Below are positions 42,387 to 50,545 of a DNA stretch of 64,000 nt, in pieces; the first letter of the stretch is position 1, and every line of letters begins with the position of its first letter. Source of the DNA: Trujillonella humicola. GTDB taxonomy: Bacteria > Actinomycetota > Actinomycetes > Mycobacteriales > Geodermatophilaceae. The notes below the pieces were generated by a model, which was not told the DNA's origin, did no database searches, and saw only the letters and a program-made list of their open reading frames with translations. The DNA is taken from contig NZ_JBJNRJ010000012.1 in assembly GCF_046233715.1 (NCBI RefSeq), positions 42,988-106,987 of the forward strand, in the 5' to 3' direction. Made by a program: the position numbers and the translations under genes.

Positions 42387-43210
42387 TGGTCCTCCTGGGA
42401 CTCGGGGCCGGGGGCCTCGGGGACGGCGGGGACGGGGTCGGCGGGGCGGGTGCCCGGGAGCACACCGGCGAGGCCGGCCCAGGCGAGCTCGGTGAGGTGG
42501 GCGGCGAGATCCGCCCGGACCATGGGTCGCTCGGCGGCCAGCCACCAGTCGGCGGCCGAGCGGACCAGGCCCACGAGGCCGTGGCCCCACGGCCCGGCCG
42601 GTGCCGGGTCACGGCCGGCGGCGGTCAGCGCGGCGGCCACCAGGGCGGCCGCCTGGTTCCCGACGAGGTCGGACAGCGTGGTGATCGGATCGGCGTCGAC
42701 GGGCCGGTCCAGCAGCGGGTGCTGGACGACGAAGCGGTAGAGCTCCGGATCGGCCTCGAGGAAGGCGAGGTAGGTCTCCACGGCCGCGGCGACCATCGAC
42801 CGCGGGTCGCTGCTGCTGGTCATCGCCTCGCGCAGCCGTGCGGTCAGCTGGTCGGCGACCCGGGTGCAGACCGCGACGTAGAGCTCGCCGCGGTCGGCGA
42901 AGTGCCGGTAGACGACGGTCTTGCTGGTGCCGGCCGCGGCGGCGATCTCGTCCATGCCGACCCCGGCGCCGTGCCGGGCGACGGCGGCCAGCGCGGCGTC
43001 GACGAGCTGCTCCCGGCGGGCGCGCCGGTGCTCGTCCCAGCGGGAGCTGCGCCGGTCCCGGCCCGCCGTCTTCCCGCCGGAGTGCCCACTCCGGCGGGCG
43101 GGGGGCTCCGGCTCGCGGCGCTCGCCGGCGGTGGGCCGCTCGAACGAGCGGCGCTCGCTGCCGGTGGTCACCTCGTCCTCCAGCGAGTCGGTCACCGCCT
43201 CGACTTTCAT
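42383..43210 (-). CDS. TetR family regulator of the lipid cluster
   Basis: A 275-residue TetR protein with an unusually long, charged N-terminal arm (about 60 residues, Glu/Arg-rich). The HTH follows (QLVDAALAAVARHGAGVGMDEIAAAAGTSKTVVYRHFADRGELYVAV, about 70-115), then a helical ligand domain and a Pro-rich tail. Part of the arm (RRSGHSGGK, about 40-48) is encoded by a palindrome seen elsewhere in the window. It is first in an operon with the acyl-CoA oxidase gene and divergent from the thiolase operon, so an acyl-CoA-responsive repressor of both is likely. ATG 43210 is ten bases from a GGTAC-repeat region. Confidence 0.9.
   Translation of the reverse strand: MKVEAVTDSLEDEVTTGSERRSFERPTAGERREPEPPARRSGHSGGKTAGRDRRSSRWDEHRRARREQLVDAALAAVARHGAGVGMDEIAAAAGTSKTVVYRHFADRGELYVAVCTRVADQLTARLREAMTSSSDPRSMVAAAVETYLAFLEADPELYRFVVQHPLLDRPVDADPITTLSDLVGNQAAALVAAALTAAGRDPAPAGPWGHGLVGLVRSAADWWLAAERPMVRADLAAHLTELAWAGLAGVLPGTRPADPVPAVPEAPGPESQEDQ
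43073..43098. repeat. In-frame palindrome in the TetR gene
   Basis: CCCGCCGGAGTG and its exact complement surround a two-base centre. It encodes part of the disordered N-terminal arm and keeps the frame. Similar to the core at 40285-40312. Confidence 0.75.
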
Positions 43211-43216
43211 GTAACC

Positions 43217-43243
43217 GACGGTACTGGGTACTCTGGGTACCGG
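43217..43243. promoter_or_regulatory. Candidate TetR operator (GGTAC repeats)
   Basis: Three GGTAC/GGGTAC units at about ten-base spacing, with an imperfect overall symmetry GGTAC...GTACC, lie in the 91-base gap between the divergent TetR and thiolase genes. A plausible operator for the TetR protein; inference only. Confidence 0.4.
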
Positions 43244-43301
43244 CAACGCGTGACCAGTGAGCACCTCGCCCGCGAGATGCTCCCGACCCGTGGAGTTCCC
43301 C

Positions 43302-44582
43302 ATGGCCAGCACCCGCAGGGCCGCGATCGTCGGCGGCAACCGGATCCCGTTCGCGCGGTCCAACTCCGCCTACGCGCAGGCCTCCAACCAGGACATGCTC
43401 ACCGCGACGCTCGACGGGCTGGTCGCCCGCTTCGGGCTGCAGGGGGAGCAGGTGGGCGAGGTCGTCGCCGGCGCCGTCCTCAAGCACGCGCGCGACTTCA
43501 ACCTGACCCGCGAGGCGGTGCTGGGGTCGCGGCTGTCCGCCTCGACGCCGGCCTACGACGTGCAGCAGGCGTGCGGCACCGGCCTGGAGGCGGCGATCCT
43601 CGTCGCCAACAAGATCGCGCTCGGGCAGATCGACTCCGGCATAGCCGGGGGCACCGACACCACCTCGGACGCGCCGCTGGCGGTCAACGAGGACCTGCGG
43701 CGCGCGCTCATCAGGCTGAACTCGGCCAGGACCTGGCAGCAGCGGCTCAAGGCCATCTCGGGCATCCGCCCCGGCCAGCTGGCGCCGGAGATCCCGCGCA
43801 ACGCCGAGCCGCGCACCGGTCTGTCGATGGGCGACCACGCGGCCATCACCGCGAAGGAGTGGGACATCGGCCGGGAGGAGCAGGACGAGCTGACCGTCCG
43901 CTCGCACCGCAACCTGGCCGCCGCCTACGACCGCGGCTTCTTCGACGACCTGGTCACGCCCTTCCTCGGCCTGTCCCGCGACCAGAACCTGCGGCCCGAC
44001 TCCTCGATGGAGAAGCTCGCGACGCTGAAGCCGGTGTTCGGCGAGGGTCCGGGCGCGACGATGACGGCGGGCAACTCCACGCCGCTGACCGACGGCGCCT
44101 CCGCCGTCCTGCTGGCCTCCGACGAGTGGGCGGCCGTGCGCGGCCTGCCCGTGCTGGCCCACCTGGTCGACGCCCAGACGGCGGCGGTCGACTACGTGCA
44201 CGGCGGGGAGGGCCTGCTCATGGCGCCGGCCTACGCGGTGCCGGTGATGCTCGCCCGCCAGGGGCTGACCTTGCAGGACTTCGACTTCTACGAGATCCAC
44301 GAGGCCTTCGCGTCCACCGTGCTGTCGACGATGAAGGCCTGGGAGGACCCGTCGTTCTGCAAGGAGCGGCTGGGCCTCGACGCGCCGCTGGGCCCGATCG
44401 ACCGGTCGAAGCTCAACGTCAACGGCTCGTCGCTGGCCGCCGGACACCCGTTCGCCGCGACCGGTGGGCGGATCGTCGCGATGCTCGCCAAGACGCTGCA
44501 CGAGGCGGGGCCGGGCAAGCGCGGGCTGATCTCCGTCTGCGCCGCCGGCGGCCAGGGCGTCGTCGCGATCCTCGAGTCCTGA
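43302..44582 (+). CDS. Acetyl-CoA acetyltransferase (FadA2-like thiolase)
   Basis: A 426-residue thiolase cleaving 3-ketoacyl-CoA or condensing acetyl-CoA. Catalytic Cys in AYDVQQACGTGLEAAILVANKIALG (about residue 91), His in FYEIHEAFASTVLS, NVNGSSLAAGHPFAATGGR near 385, and the second Cys in ISVCAAGGQGVVAIL. ATG 43302 has TGGAG ahead. The order thiolase, FabG4-like reductase, MaoC matches fadA2-fabG4-htdX of mycobacteria (there partly on the opposite strand). It leads the operon running to 46934 and may continue to 48250; tandem palindromes separate it from the next gene. Confidence 0.95.
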   Translation: MASTRRAAIVGGNRIPFARSNSAYAQASNQDMLTATLDGLVARFGLQGEQVGEVVAGAVLKHARDFNLTREAVLGSRLSASTPAYDVQQACGTGLEAAILVANKIALGQIDSGIAGGTDTTSDAPLAVNEDLRRALIRLNSARTWQQRLKAISGIRPGQLAPEIPRNAEPRTGLSMGDHAAITAKEWDIGREEQDELTVRSHRNLAAAYDRGFFDDLVTPFLGLSRDQNLRPDSSMEKLATLKPVFGEGPGATMTAGNSTPLTDGASAVLLASDEWAAVRGLPVLAHLVDAQTAAVDYVHGGEGLLMAPAYAVPVMLARQGLTLQDFDFYEIHEAFASTVLSTMKAWEDPSFCKERLGLDAPLGPIDRSKLNVNGSSLAAGHPFAATGGRIVAMLAKTLHEAGPGKRGLISVCAAGGQGVVAILES

Positions 44583-44648
44583 TCGACGCGCTTCGGGTGG
44601 GGGACCCCGACGGTTCCGCCGGCCCGCCGACGTTCCACGTGCAACCCC

Positions 44649-44704
44649 GCACTTCTGCACGGTGCAGAAGTGCACTTCCGCACGGTGCAGAAGTGCACTT
44701 CTGC
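44649..44704. repeat. Tandem TGCAC palindromes between thiolase and reductase genes
   Basis: Two overlapping 25-base palindromes, 44649-44673 (exact; arms GCACTTCTGCAC) and 44672-44696 (one mismatch), are followed by a further GCACTTCTGC. They lie in the 151-base spacer inside the operon. They could act as an attenuator or processing site, or be a REP-like repeat. Confidence 0.7.
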
Positions 44705-44733
44705 CCGGATCTCCCGAGAGGAGCCCCCGCATC

Positions 44734-46077
44734 GTGAGCGACTGGTACCGCGACTTCGCCAACTCCGGCCTCGGCACGACCATCACCAGGCAGCTCGGCC
44801 TGCCCCGCCCCGCGGTGCTGCGCCGGTATGAGCCCGGCGAGCCCCTGCTGCCCGGCCCGGCCGTGATCGGCACGGCCGGAGAGGGCCGGCTGCGCGACCC
44901 CCTGACCCGGGTGCTGGCCGACGCCGGCGTGACCGTGCTGCCGGCGGTGGACCCCGACGGCGAGAAGCCGGCCGCCGTCCTGCTCGACGCGACCGGCGTG
45001 ACCGGCCCCGGCCGGCTGGCGGCGGCGCACGAGTTCCTCGCCCCGGCGGTCAAGCGGCTGCGCCCCTCGGGCCGGGTGCTGGTCCTGGCCGACCCGCCCG
45101 CCGCCACCGACTCCCCGGCCACCGCCGCGGCCCGGCAGGCCCTCGACGGGCTGGTCCGCTCGATCGGCAAGGAGCTGCTGAACGGGTCCACCGCGAACCT
45201 CGTGTTCGTGCCCGAGGGCGCCGAGGCGTCGGTCGCCTCCCCGGTCCGGTTCTTCCTGTCCGGCCGCTCGGCCTACGTCGACGGGCAGGTGCTCACCCTC
45301 GCCGCGGCCGGCGTCCCCCCCGGGGAGGACGCCGAGCGCCCGCTGGCCGGGAAGGTCGCCGTCGTCACCGGCGCCGCGCGCGGCATCGGCGCGGCGATCG
45401 CCCGGGTGGTGGCCCGGGACGGTGCGCACGTGGTCGCCGTCGACGTCCCGGCGGCCGGGCAGTCGCTGGCCGACGTCGCCAACGAGATCGGCGGGACGGC
45501 GTTCCAGCTCGACATCACCGCCGCCGACGCCCCGGCCCGGCTGGTGGACCACCTGCGCGAGCGGCACGGCGGGGTCGACGTCGTCGTCCACAACGCCGGG
45601 ATCACCCGCGACAAGCTGCTGGTCAACATGGACGCCGCCCGCTGGAACTCCGTCATGGCGGTGAACCTGCAGGCCCAGCTCGACATCACCGAGGCGCTGC
45701 TGGCCGCCGACGGGCTGCTGCGCGCGAACGCCCGCGTGGTCTGCGTCAGCTCGCAGTCGGGCATCGCCGGCAACCGCGGCCAGACCAACTACGCGGCCAG
45801 CAAGGCCGGGATCATCGGCATGGTCCGCGCGTGGGCGCCGGCGTTCGCCGAGCGGGGCGCCACGATCAACGCCGTCGCGCCGGGCTTCATCGTCACCGAG
45901 ATGACCGCCACGATGCCGTTCGGCACCCGGGAGGTCGGCTCGCGGATCAACTCGCTGCAGCAGGGCGGCCTGCCGGTGGACGTCGCCGAGACGATCGCCT
46001 GGCTGGCCCAGCCGGGCAGCGCGGGCGTCAACGGTCAGGTCGTGCGGGTCTGCGGCCAGTCGATGCTGGGGGCGTGA
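44734..46077 (+). CDS. High-molecular-weight 3-oxoacyl-ACP reductase (FabG4-like)
   Basis: A 447-residue two-domain short-chain reductase. The first 200 residues form a degenerate flavodoxin-like Rossmann domain. The second (about 205-447) is a full SDR: KVAVVTGAARGIGAAIARVVARDG, NAGITRDKLLVNMD, SSQSGIAGNRGQTNYAASKAG with Ser, Tyr and Lys of the catalytic set, and VAPGFIVTEM. This matches the HMwFabG/FabG4 class, which reduces 3-oxoacyl-CoA with NADH. GTG 44734 has AGAGGAG upstream. Its stop TGA overlaps the ATG of the MaoC gene. Confidence 0.93.
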   Translation: MSDWYRDFANSGLGTTITRQLGLPRPAVLRRYEPGEPLLPGPAVIGTAGEGRLRDPLTRVLADAGVTVLPAVDPDGEKPAAVLLDATGVTGPGRLAAAHEFLAPAVKRLRPSGRVLVLADPPAATDSPATAAARQALDGLVRSIGKELLNGSTANLVFVPEGAEASVASPVRFFLSGRSAYVDGQVLTLAAAGVPPGEDAERPLAGKVAVVTGAARGIGAAIARVVARDGAHVVAVDVPAAGQSLADVANEIGGTAFQLDITAADAPARLVDHLRERHGGVDVVVHNAGITRDKLLVNMDAARWNSVMAVNLQAQLDITEALLAADGLLRANARVVCVSSQSGIAGNRGQTNYAASKAGIIGMVRAWAPAFAERGATINAVAPGFIVTEMTATMPFGTREVGSRINSLQQGGLPVDVAETIAWLAQPGSAGVNGQVVRVCGQSMLGA

Positions 46078-46934
46078 TGGGCGAGACCACGGTGCTCGAC
46101 GCGCCGCCGAACATGGCGGCGCTGTTCGCCAGGGCGGCGGTCACCGCCCGCGGCCGCGGCGGCGACCTGCCGGACACCCGGCTGGCCCGCCGCGGCGTCG
46201 CCGTCGACCCGGGCGAGGTGGCCGCCTACGCGCGGGTCTGCCGGTTCCCGCTCACGGGCGCGCTGCCGGTGACGTACCCGCACGTGCTGGCCTTCCCGCT
46301 GCAGGTCGCCCTGATGGCCGACCGCGCCTTCCCGCTGGCGCTGCCCGGCCTGGTGCACGTGCGCAACCGGATCGAGCAGCTGCGGCCGGTCGGGCCCGAC
46401 GAGGCCCTCGACCTCGAGGTGTGGGCCGAGCGCTTCGCCCGGCATCCGCGCGGCGCCACCGTGGACCTCTGCGCCTCGGTCTCGACCGGGGGTGCCGAGG
46501 TGTGGCGCGGCCGGTCGACGTACCTGGCGCGCGGGGCGCAGGCGCCCGACGGCGCCCCGGCCGCCGACGTCGAGGTGGACGTCGCCGACCTCCCGCCCGG
46601 TGCCATCACCTGGCGGGTGCCCGACGACGCCGGCCGCCGCTACGCCGCCGTCTCCGGGGACGTGAACCCGATCCACCTGTCCGGGCTCACCGCCAAGGCG
46701 TTCGGGTTCAAGCGGGCGATCGCCCACGGCATGTGGGTGAAGGCCCGCGCCCTGGCCGCGCTGTCGGGCCGGCTGCCCGACGCGGTCGCGGTGGACGTCG
46801 GCTTCCGCAAGCCGCTGTACCTGCCCTCGACGGTCACGCTGGCGACGGCGCCCCGCGACGGCGGCTGGGACCTCGCGGTGCGCAACGCGGAGGCCGGCAC
46901 CGAGCACGTCAGCGGCACCGTCCGTCCGCGCTGA
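46077..46934 (+). CDS. Double-hotdog MaoC dehydratase (HtdX-like)
   Basis: A 285-residue protein with two hotdog halves. The first (about 1-150) is degenerate. The second (about 155-285) contains YAAVSGDVNPIHLSGLTAKAFGFKRAIAHGMWVKARALAAL with the hydratase Asp and His. Size and partners match mycobacterial HtdX-type (3R)-hydroxyacyl dehydratases. It would interconvert 3-hydroxyacyl and trans-2-enoyl thioesters, fitting between the FabG4-like reductase and the acyl-CoA dehydrogenases. ATG 46077 overlaps the previous stop (TGATG). A 13-bp hairpin lies between it and the next gene. Confidence 0.92.
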   Translation: MGETTVLDAPPNMAALFARAAVTARGRGGDLPDTRLARRGVAVDPGEVAAYARVCRFPLTGALPVTYPHVLAFPLQVALMADRAFPLALPGLVHVRNRIEQLRPVGPDEALDLEVWAERFARHPRGATVDLCASVSTGGAEVWRGRSTYLARGAQAPDGAPAADVEVDVADLPPGAITWRVPDDAGRRYAAVSGDVNPIHLSGLTAKAFGFKRAIAHGMWVKARALAALSGRLPDAVAVDVGFRKPLYLPSTVTLATAPRDGGWDLAVRNAEAGTEHVSGTVRPR

Positions 46935-46952
46935 GCGCCCGGGCCGTCTGCG

Positions 46953-47015
46953 GTTGATCATCGGCGGGTGGTCGAACGCCACGCCGGTGCGCGCAGCCGT
47001 CTGCCGATGATCAAC
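46953..47015. terminator. 13-bp inverted repeat between MaoC and acyl-CoA dehydrogenase genes
   Basis: GTTGATCATCGGC (46953-46965) pairs perfectly with 47003-47015 across a 37-base loop. Possible terminator or attenuator inside the cluster; the following gene is on the same strand. Confidence 0.5.
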
Positions 47016-47035
47016 ACGAGAAGGGGGCTGTCTCG

Positions 47036-48250
47036 ATGCCCGTGTCGTTCGACCTCACCGAGGATCAGACCGAGCTGCAGAGGTGGGTGCACGACTTCGC
47101 CGCGGACGTCGTCCGCCCCGCGGCCGCCGAGTACGACGAGCGCGAGGCCTTCCCGTGGCCGGTGCTGCAGGAGGCCGCGAAGATCGGCCTCTACTCGCTG
47201 GACTTCTTCGCCACCCAGTGGTTCGACGAGTCCGGGCTCGGCATCCCGATCACCATGGAGGAGCTCTTCTGGGGCGACGCCGGGATCGGCCTGGCGATCG
47301 TGGGTACGACCCTGGCGGCGGCGTCGGTGCGGGCCAACGGCACCGACGAGCAGGTGGGGCAGTGGATCCCCGCGATGTTCGGCACGGAGTCCGAGCCCAA
47401 GGTGGCGGCCTTCTGCTCGAGCGAGCCCGACGCCGGGTCCGATGTCGGCGCGATGCGCACCCGTGCGGTCTTCGACGAGAGGACCGGCGAGTGGGTGCTG
47501 AACGGCACCAAGACCTGGGCGACCAACGGCGGCATCGCCGACATCCACGTGGTCAACGCGGTCGTCGACCCGGAGCTGCGGGCCCGCGGGCACGCGAGCT
47601 TCGTCGTGCCCCCGGGCACCCCGGGCATCAGCCAGGGCCAGAAGTTCCTCAAGCACGGCATCCGGGCCTCGCACACCGCCGAGGTCGTGCTCACCGACTG
47701 CCGCATCCCCGGCGACTGCCTGCTCGGGGGCCGGGAGCGGCTGGAGGAGCGGCTGGCCCGCGCCCGCGAGGGCGCCCGCACCGGCCGAACCCAGCCGTCG
47801 ATGGCGACATTCGAGCGCACCCGCCCCGCCGTCGGCGCCCAGGCGGTCGGCGTGGCCCGCGCCGCCTACGACTACGCCTTGGACTACGCCCGTCAGCGCG
47901 AGCAGTTCGGCAAGCCGATCGTGGAGAACCAGGCGATCGCCTTCATGCTCGCCGACATGAAGACGTCGATCGACGCCGCCCGGCTGCTGGTCTGGCGGGC
48001 CGCGTGGATGGCGCGGGCGGGCAAGCGATTCACCGCCGCCGAGGGCTCGATGTCCAAGCTCGTCGCCGGCGAGACCGCTGTCCGGGTCACCGAGAAGGCG
48101 ATGCAGATCCTCGGCGGTAACGGCTACACCCGCGAGTACCCGGTCGAGCGGATGGCCCGCGACGCGAAGATCTACACCATCTTCGAGGGGACCTCGGAGA
48201 TCCAGCGGCTGGTGATCGCGCGCACGATCTCCGGGGCCCAGCTGCGCTGA
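47036..48250 (+). CDS. Acyl-CoA dehydrogenase
   Basis: A 404-residue FAD enzyme introducing the 2,3 double bond in acyl-CoA. Family segments: AAFCSSEPDAGSDVGAMRTRAV (about 122-143; flavin/substrate contact), VLNGTKTWATNGGIADIHVV, and ILGGNGYTREYPVERMARDAKIYTIFEGTSEIQRLVIAR at the C-terminus, where the Glu of FEGTSE is the usual catalytic base. An insert of about 15 residues (ERLARAREGARTGR, about 240) is slightly unusual. ATG 47036. It probably works with the preceding thiolase/reductase/hydratase set, giving a complete beta-oxidation spiral in one locus. Confidence 0.95.
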   Translation: MPVSFDLTEDQTELQRWVHDFAADVVRPAAAEYDEREAFPWPVLQEAAKIGLYSLDFFATQWFDESGLGIPITMEELFWGDAGIGLAIVGTTLAAASVRANGTDEQVGQWIPAMFGTESEPKVAAFCSSEPDAGSDVGAMRTRAVFDERTGEWVLNGTKTWATNGGIADIHVVNAVVDPELRARGHASFVVPPGTPGISQGQKFLKHGIRASHTAEVVLTDCRIPGDCLLGGRERLEERLARAREGARTGRTQPSMATFERTRPAVGAQAVGVARAAYDYALDYARQREQFGKPIVENQAIAFMLADMKTSIDAARLLVWRAAWMARAGKRFTAAEGSMSKLVAGETAVRVTEKAMQILGGNGYTREYPVERMARDAKIYTIFEGTSEIQRLVIARTISGAQLR

Positions 48251-48379
48251 CCGATCGGCTCCGGACACCGGAACCGCCACCGGACCTGCACGGATGGTCA
48301 CGAAGAGCGGTCGAGGGCTTCGTCGACTTCCGGGCGGTTCTCGGCTGTAGCGGCCGGCACCCGGGCGCCGGCGGATCAC

Positions 48380-48518
48380 GGGCCGGTCACGCCGCGTCCC
48401 ACCGGCCACGGCGCGTGTGGCGGAACGTGCCACGAGCAGGCCGCGTGGTCCCGTCCTCCCGGCCCGGGACGTCGGGCCGGCGAGCCCGGCGCCTCCCGGG
48501 TCCACCCCGGGAGTCCCC
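48380..48518 (+). promoter_or_regulatory. Conserved leader of surface protein gene 1
   Basis: About 130 bases before the GTG align by eye with 50403-50545 before the second paralogue, including GTGTGGCG...GTGCCAC, GTGGTCCCGTC, GGGCCnGCGAGCCCGGCGC and the ribosome-site region. Several short stems are possible. It could be a structured 5' leader or simply part of a recent duplication. No known riboswitch recognised. Confidence 0.45.
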
Positions 48519-50201
48519 GTGCACCTCGCACCACCGTCCCGGCGCGCGCTCGGCCTCGCGGCCGTCACCGCCGTCGCCACGTCCACGACCCTGGTCGCCC
48601 TCGGTGGTGTCGCCGCGGCCGAGCCAGGCGCCGTCGGGACCGCCGACCCGTGGAGCGTCACCCACGCCTACGACGGCGAGACGCGGGCGGTGACGCTGCC
48701 GGCCGGGTACTGCGCCGTCGCCTGGCACCTCGAGGGCGCCCAGGGCGGTGCCGGCGGGGGCAGCGGCCGGCCCGGCGCGCCCGGCTCGACGGTCGACGTG
48801 GTCACCCTGGTCGACGACCCGACGCAACCGATCGCGTTCCTCCTCGCCCCCGGCGAGGCGGGCGGAGCGGCGACCGGCGGCCTGGGCGGGGAGGGCGGGG
48901 TCAACCCCCACCACACGGCCTACAGCGGCAGTCCCGGGTACGACGAGTGGATGGACACCCCCGCCGGCGGCGGCGGCGGAGCCGCGTCGGTGGTCTCGGG
49001 GCCCTCGGGCTTCTGGCTGACCGCCCGGGGCGGCGACGGCGGTGGCGATCCGGACTGGTTCGGCCACGGCGGCTTCAGCTGGACCAACGAGGTCTTCGCG
49101 AACACCCGGGAGCCGGCCGTCGAGGGCGTCGACACCGACGGCGGCGCCGGGTCGATCTCCGCCACGGGGATCCTGTGCGCGCCCGGCATCCCCACGCTGG
49201 ACCACGTCACGGCCGGCGAGCGGGTGCTGGTCCTCGACCTCGTGCAGACCGCCGAGGGCGAGGTGGACGTCGCCGGGTACGAGTACACGGTGGACGGCGG
49301 CGCGACCTGGCGGACGCTGGCCACCACCGCCTCGGGGAGCCGCATCGAGGGCACGATCACCGGCCTCTCCAGCGGCGTCACCTACACCGTGCAGGTCCGC
49401 GCGGTCGGGGCCAACGGCGGGCGCAGCGAGCCGAGCCAGGCCCTGCAGGGGCGTCCCCACGGCTCGATCGCGGCGCCGACGGGGGTGACGGTGGCGACGA
49501 CGCCGTCCTCGCTGCTGGTCCGCTGGCAGCCGCCGGCGGGCACCGACACCGTGACCGGGTACGACGTGGGTTTCGGCACCGGGATGAGCGGTGGCCGGGC
49601 GTGCGTGGGGGATGCGACGCTGCGGTCCTGCGTGATCGCGGCGCAGCCGGGTGCGGACTACTCCGTGACGGTGTACGCCCTGGACGCCAACGGCGATGCG
49701 GGGATGCCGGCGACGGTGCACGTCGGGGTGGTCCCGGCGGCGGACAGCGCGGCGTCGTTCCCGTCCTCGGTGCCGGCGAAGTCCGGTGACCTGGGTGGCC
49801 CGGCCGGGCAGAGCGGCTCGGTCACGCCCGGCTCGAAGATCACGCTGACCGGTTCGGGTTACCTGGCGAACTCGACGGTGACGCTGCTGGTGTACTCCTC
49901 CCCGCAGGTGCTGGGCACGGTGGTGGCCGATGCGAACGGCGCGTTCTCGGTGACCGTGGAGATCCCCGCCGGTCTGGCGGCCGGGTCGCACACGCTGGTG
50001 GCGGCCGGTGTGGATGCTGCGGGTAACCCGCGGTACCTGACGATGCCGATCACCGTGACCGCCGCGGGTGCGGCTGCGGGTTCGGGTGGGCTGGCCTACA
50101 CCGGTGCCGATGTCGCGGTCCCGGCGCTGGGTGGCCTGGCGGCTCTTGCCCTCGGCGGTGGCCTGGTCCTGGCCGGCCGGCGCAAGCGCGCGGCCCAGTA
50201 G
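48519..50201 (+). CDS. LAYTG-anchored surface protein 1 (Gly-rich plus FnIII)
   Basis: A 560-residue exported protein. Signal peptide at about 1-36 (RRALGLAAVTAVATSTTLVAL...AAAEP), then a Gly-rich domain (about 50-215: CAVAWHLEGAQGGAGGG, GGGGGAASVVSGPSGFWL) resembling bacterial glycine-rich beta domains, two fibronectin type III domains (about 225-420), an Ig-like segment (about 440-510), and a sorting signal: LAYTG, a hydrophobic stretch and RRKRAAQ. LAxTG is the class E sortase motif of high-GC Gram-positives. The GTG at 48519 has GGGAG upstream. Likely wall-anchored adhesin or structural protein; no sortase gene nearby. Confidence 0.85.
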   Translation: MHLAPPSRRALGLAAVTAVATSTTLVALGGVAAAEPGAVGTADPWSVTHAYDGETRAVTLPAGYCAVAWHLEGAQGGAGGGSGRPGAPGSTVDVVTLVDDPTQPIAFLLAPGEAGGAATGGLGGEGGVNPHHTAYSGSPGYDEWMDTPAGGGGGAASVVSGPSGFWLTARGGDGGGDPDWFGHGGFSWTNEVFANTREPAVEGVDTDGGAGSISATGILCAPGIPTLDHVTAGERVLVLDLVQTAEGEVDVAGYEYTVDGGATWRTLATTASGSRIEGTITGLSSGVTYTVQVRAVGANGGRSEPSQALQGRPHGSIAAPTGVTVATTPSSLLVRWQPPAGTDTVTGYDVGFGTGMSGGRACVGDATLRSCVIAAQPGADYSVTVYALDANGDAGMPATVHVGVVPAADSAASFPSSVPAKSGDLGGPAGQSGSVTPGSKITLTGSGYLANSTVTLLVYSSPQVLGTVVADANGAFSVTVEIPAGLAAGSHTLVAAGVDAAGNPRYLTMPITVTAAGAAAGSGGLAYTGADVAVPALGGLAALALGGGLVLAGRRKRAAQ

Positions 50202-50216
50202 CACCCCTCCACCCCG

Positions 50217-50249
50217 GCGGCCGCCGTCCCCTGCGGGGACGGCGGCCGC
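50217..50249. terminator. 15-bp hairpin after surface protein 1
   Basis: Arms 50217-50231 and 50235-50249 are perfectly complementary with a three-base loop. An almost identical hairpin follows the second paralogue. No T-tract. Confidence 0.75.
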
Positions 50250-50402
50250 TGCCGTTCCCGGGGAGAGAGGTCTCCACCGCCCCGCTTTCGGTACCGGATC
50301 GGATCCGGTCTGAACTGTTCCGCACAACCGGAGGGTGTCCGGTTCGTCGATTTCCGGCTCCGTTTCGGCTGCGCTGACCTGCGGTTTCCCGTCGGCAGGT
50401 CA

Positions 50403-50545
50403 CGATGCGGTCACGGCGTGTCCCACCCGTTCCGTCCCGTGTGGCGTGGCGTGCCACCCCTCCGCGTCGTGGTCCCGTCTCACCGGCGCCCGGATTCCCG
50501 GGCCAGCGAGCCCGGCGCGAACCGGGCCCACCCGGGGGAGCTCCC
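50403..50545 (+). promoter_or_regulatory. Conserved leader of surface protein gene 2
   Basis: Counterpart of 48380-48518. The 344-base gap between paralogues 1 and 2 holds only the hairpin at 50217-50249, an AT-richer stretch near 50290-50370 that could contain the promoter, and this leader. No gene seen. Confidence 0.45.

Noticed and set aside
44649..44704. CRISPR-like repeats
   Set aside because: Only two overlapping palindromes and no spacers; no cas genes in the window.
48300..48518. c-di-GMP or c-di-AMP riboswitch before the surface protein gene
   Set aside because: I looked for GEMM-type and ydaO-type core motifs and did not find them; only conservation between paralogues supports a leader RNA.
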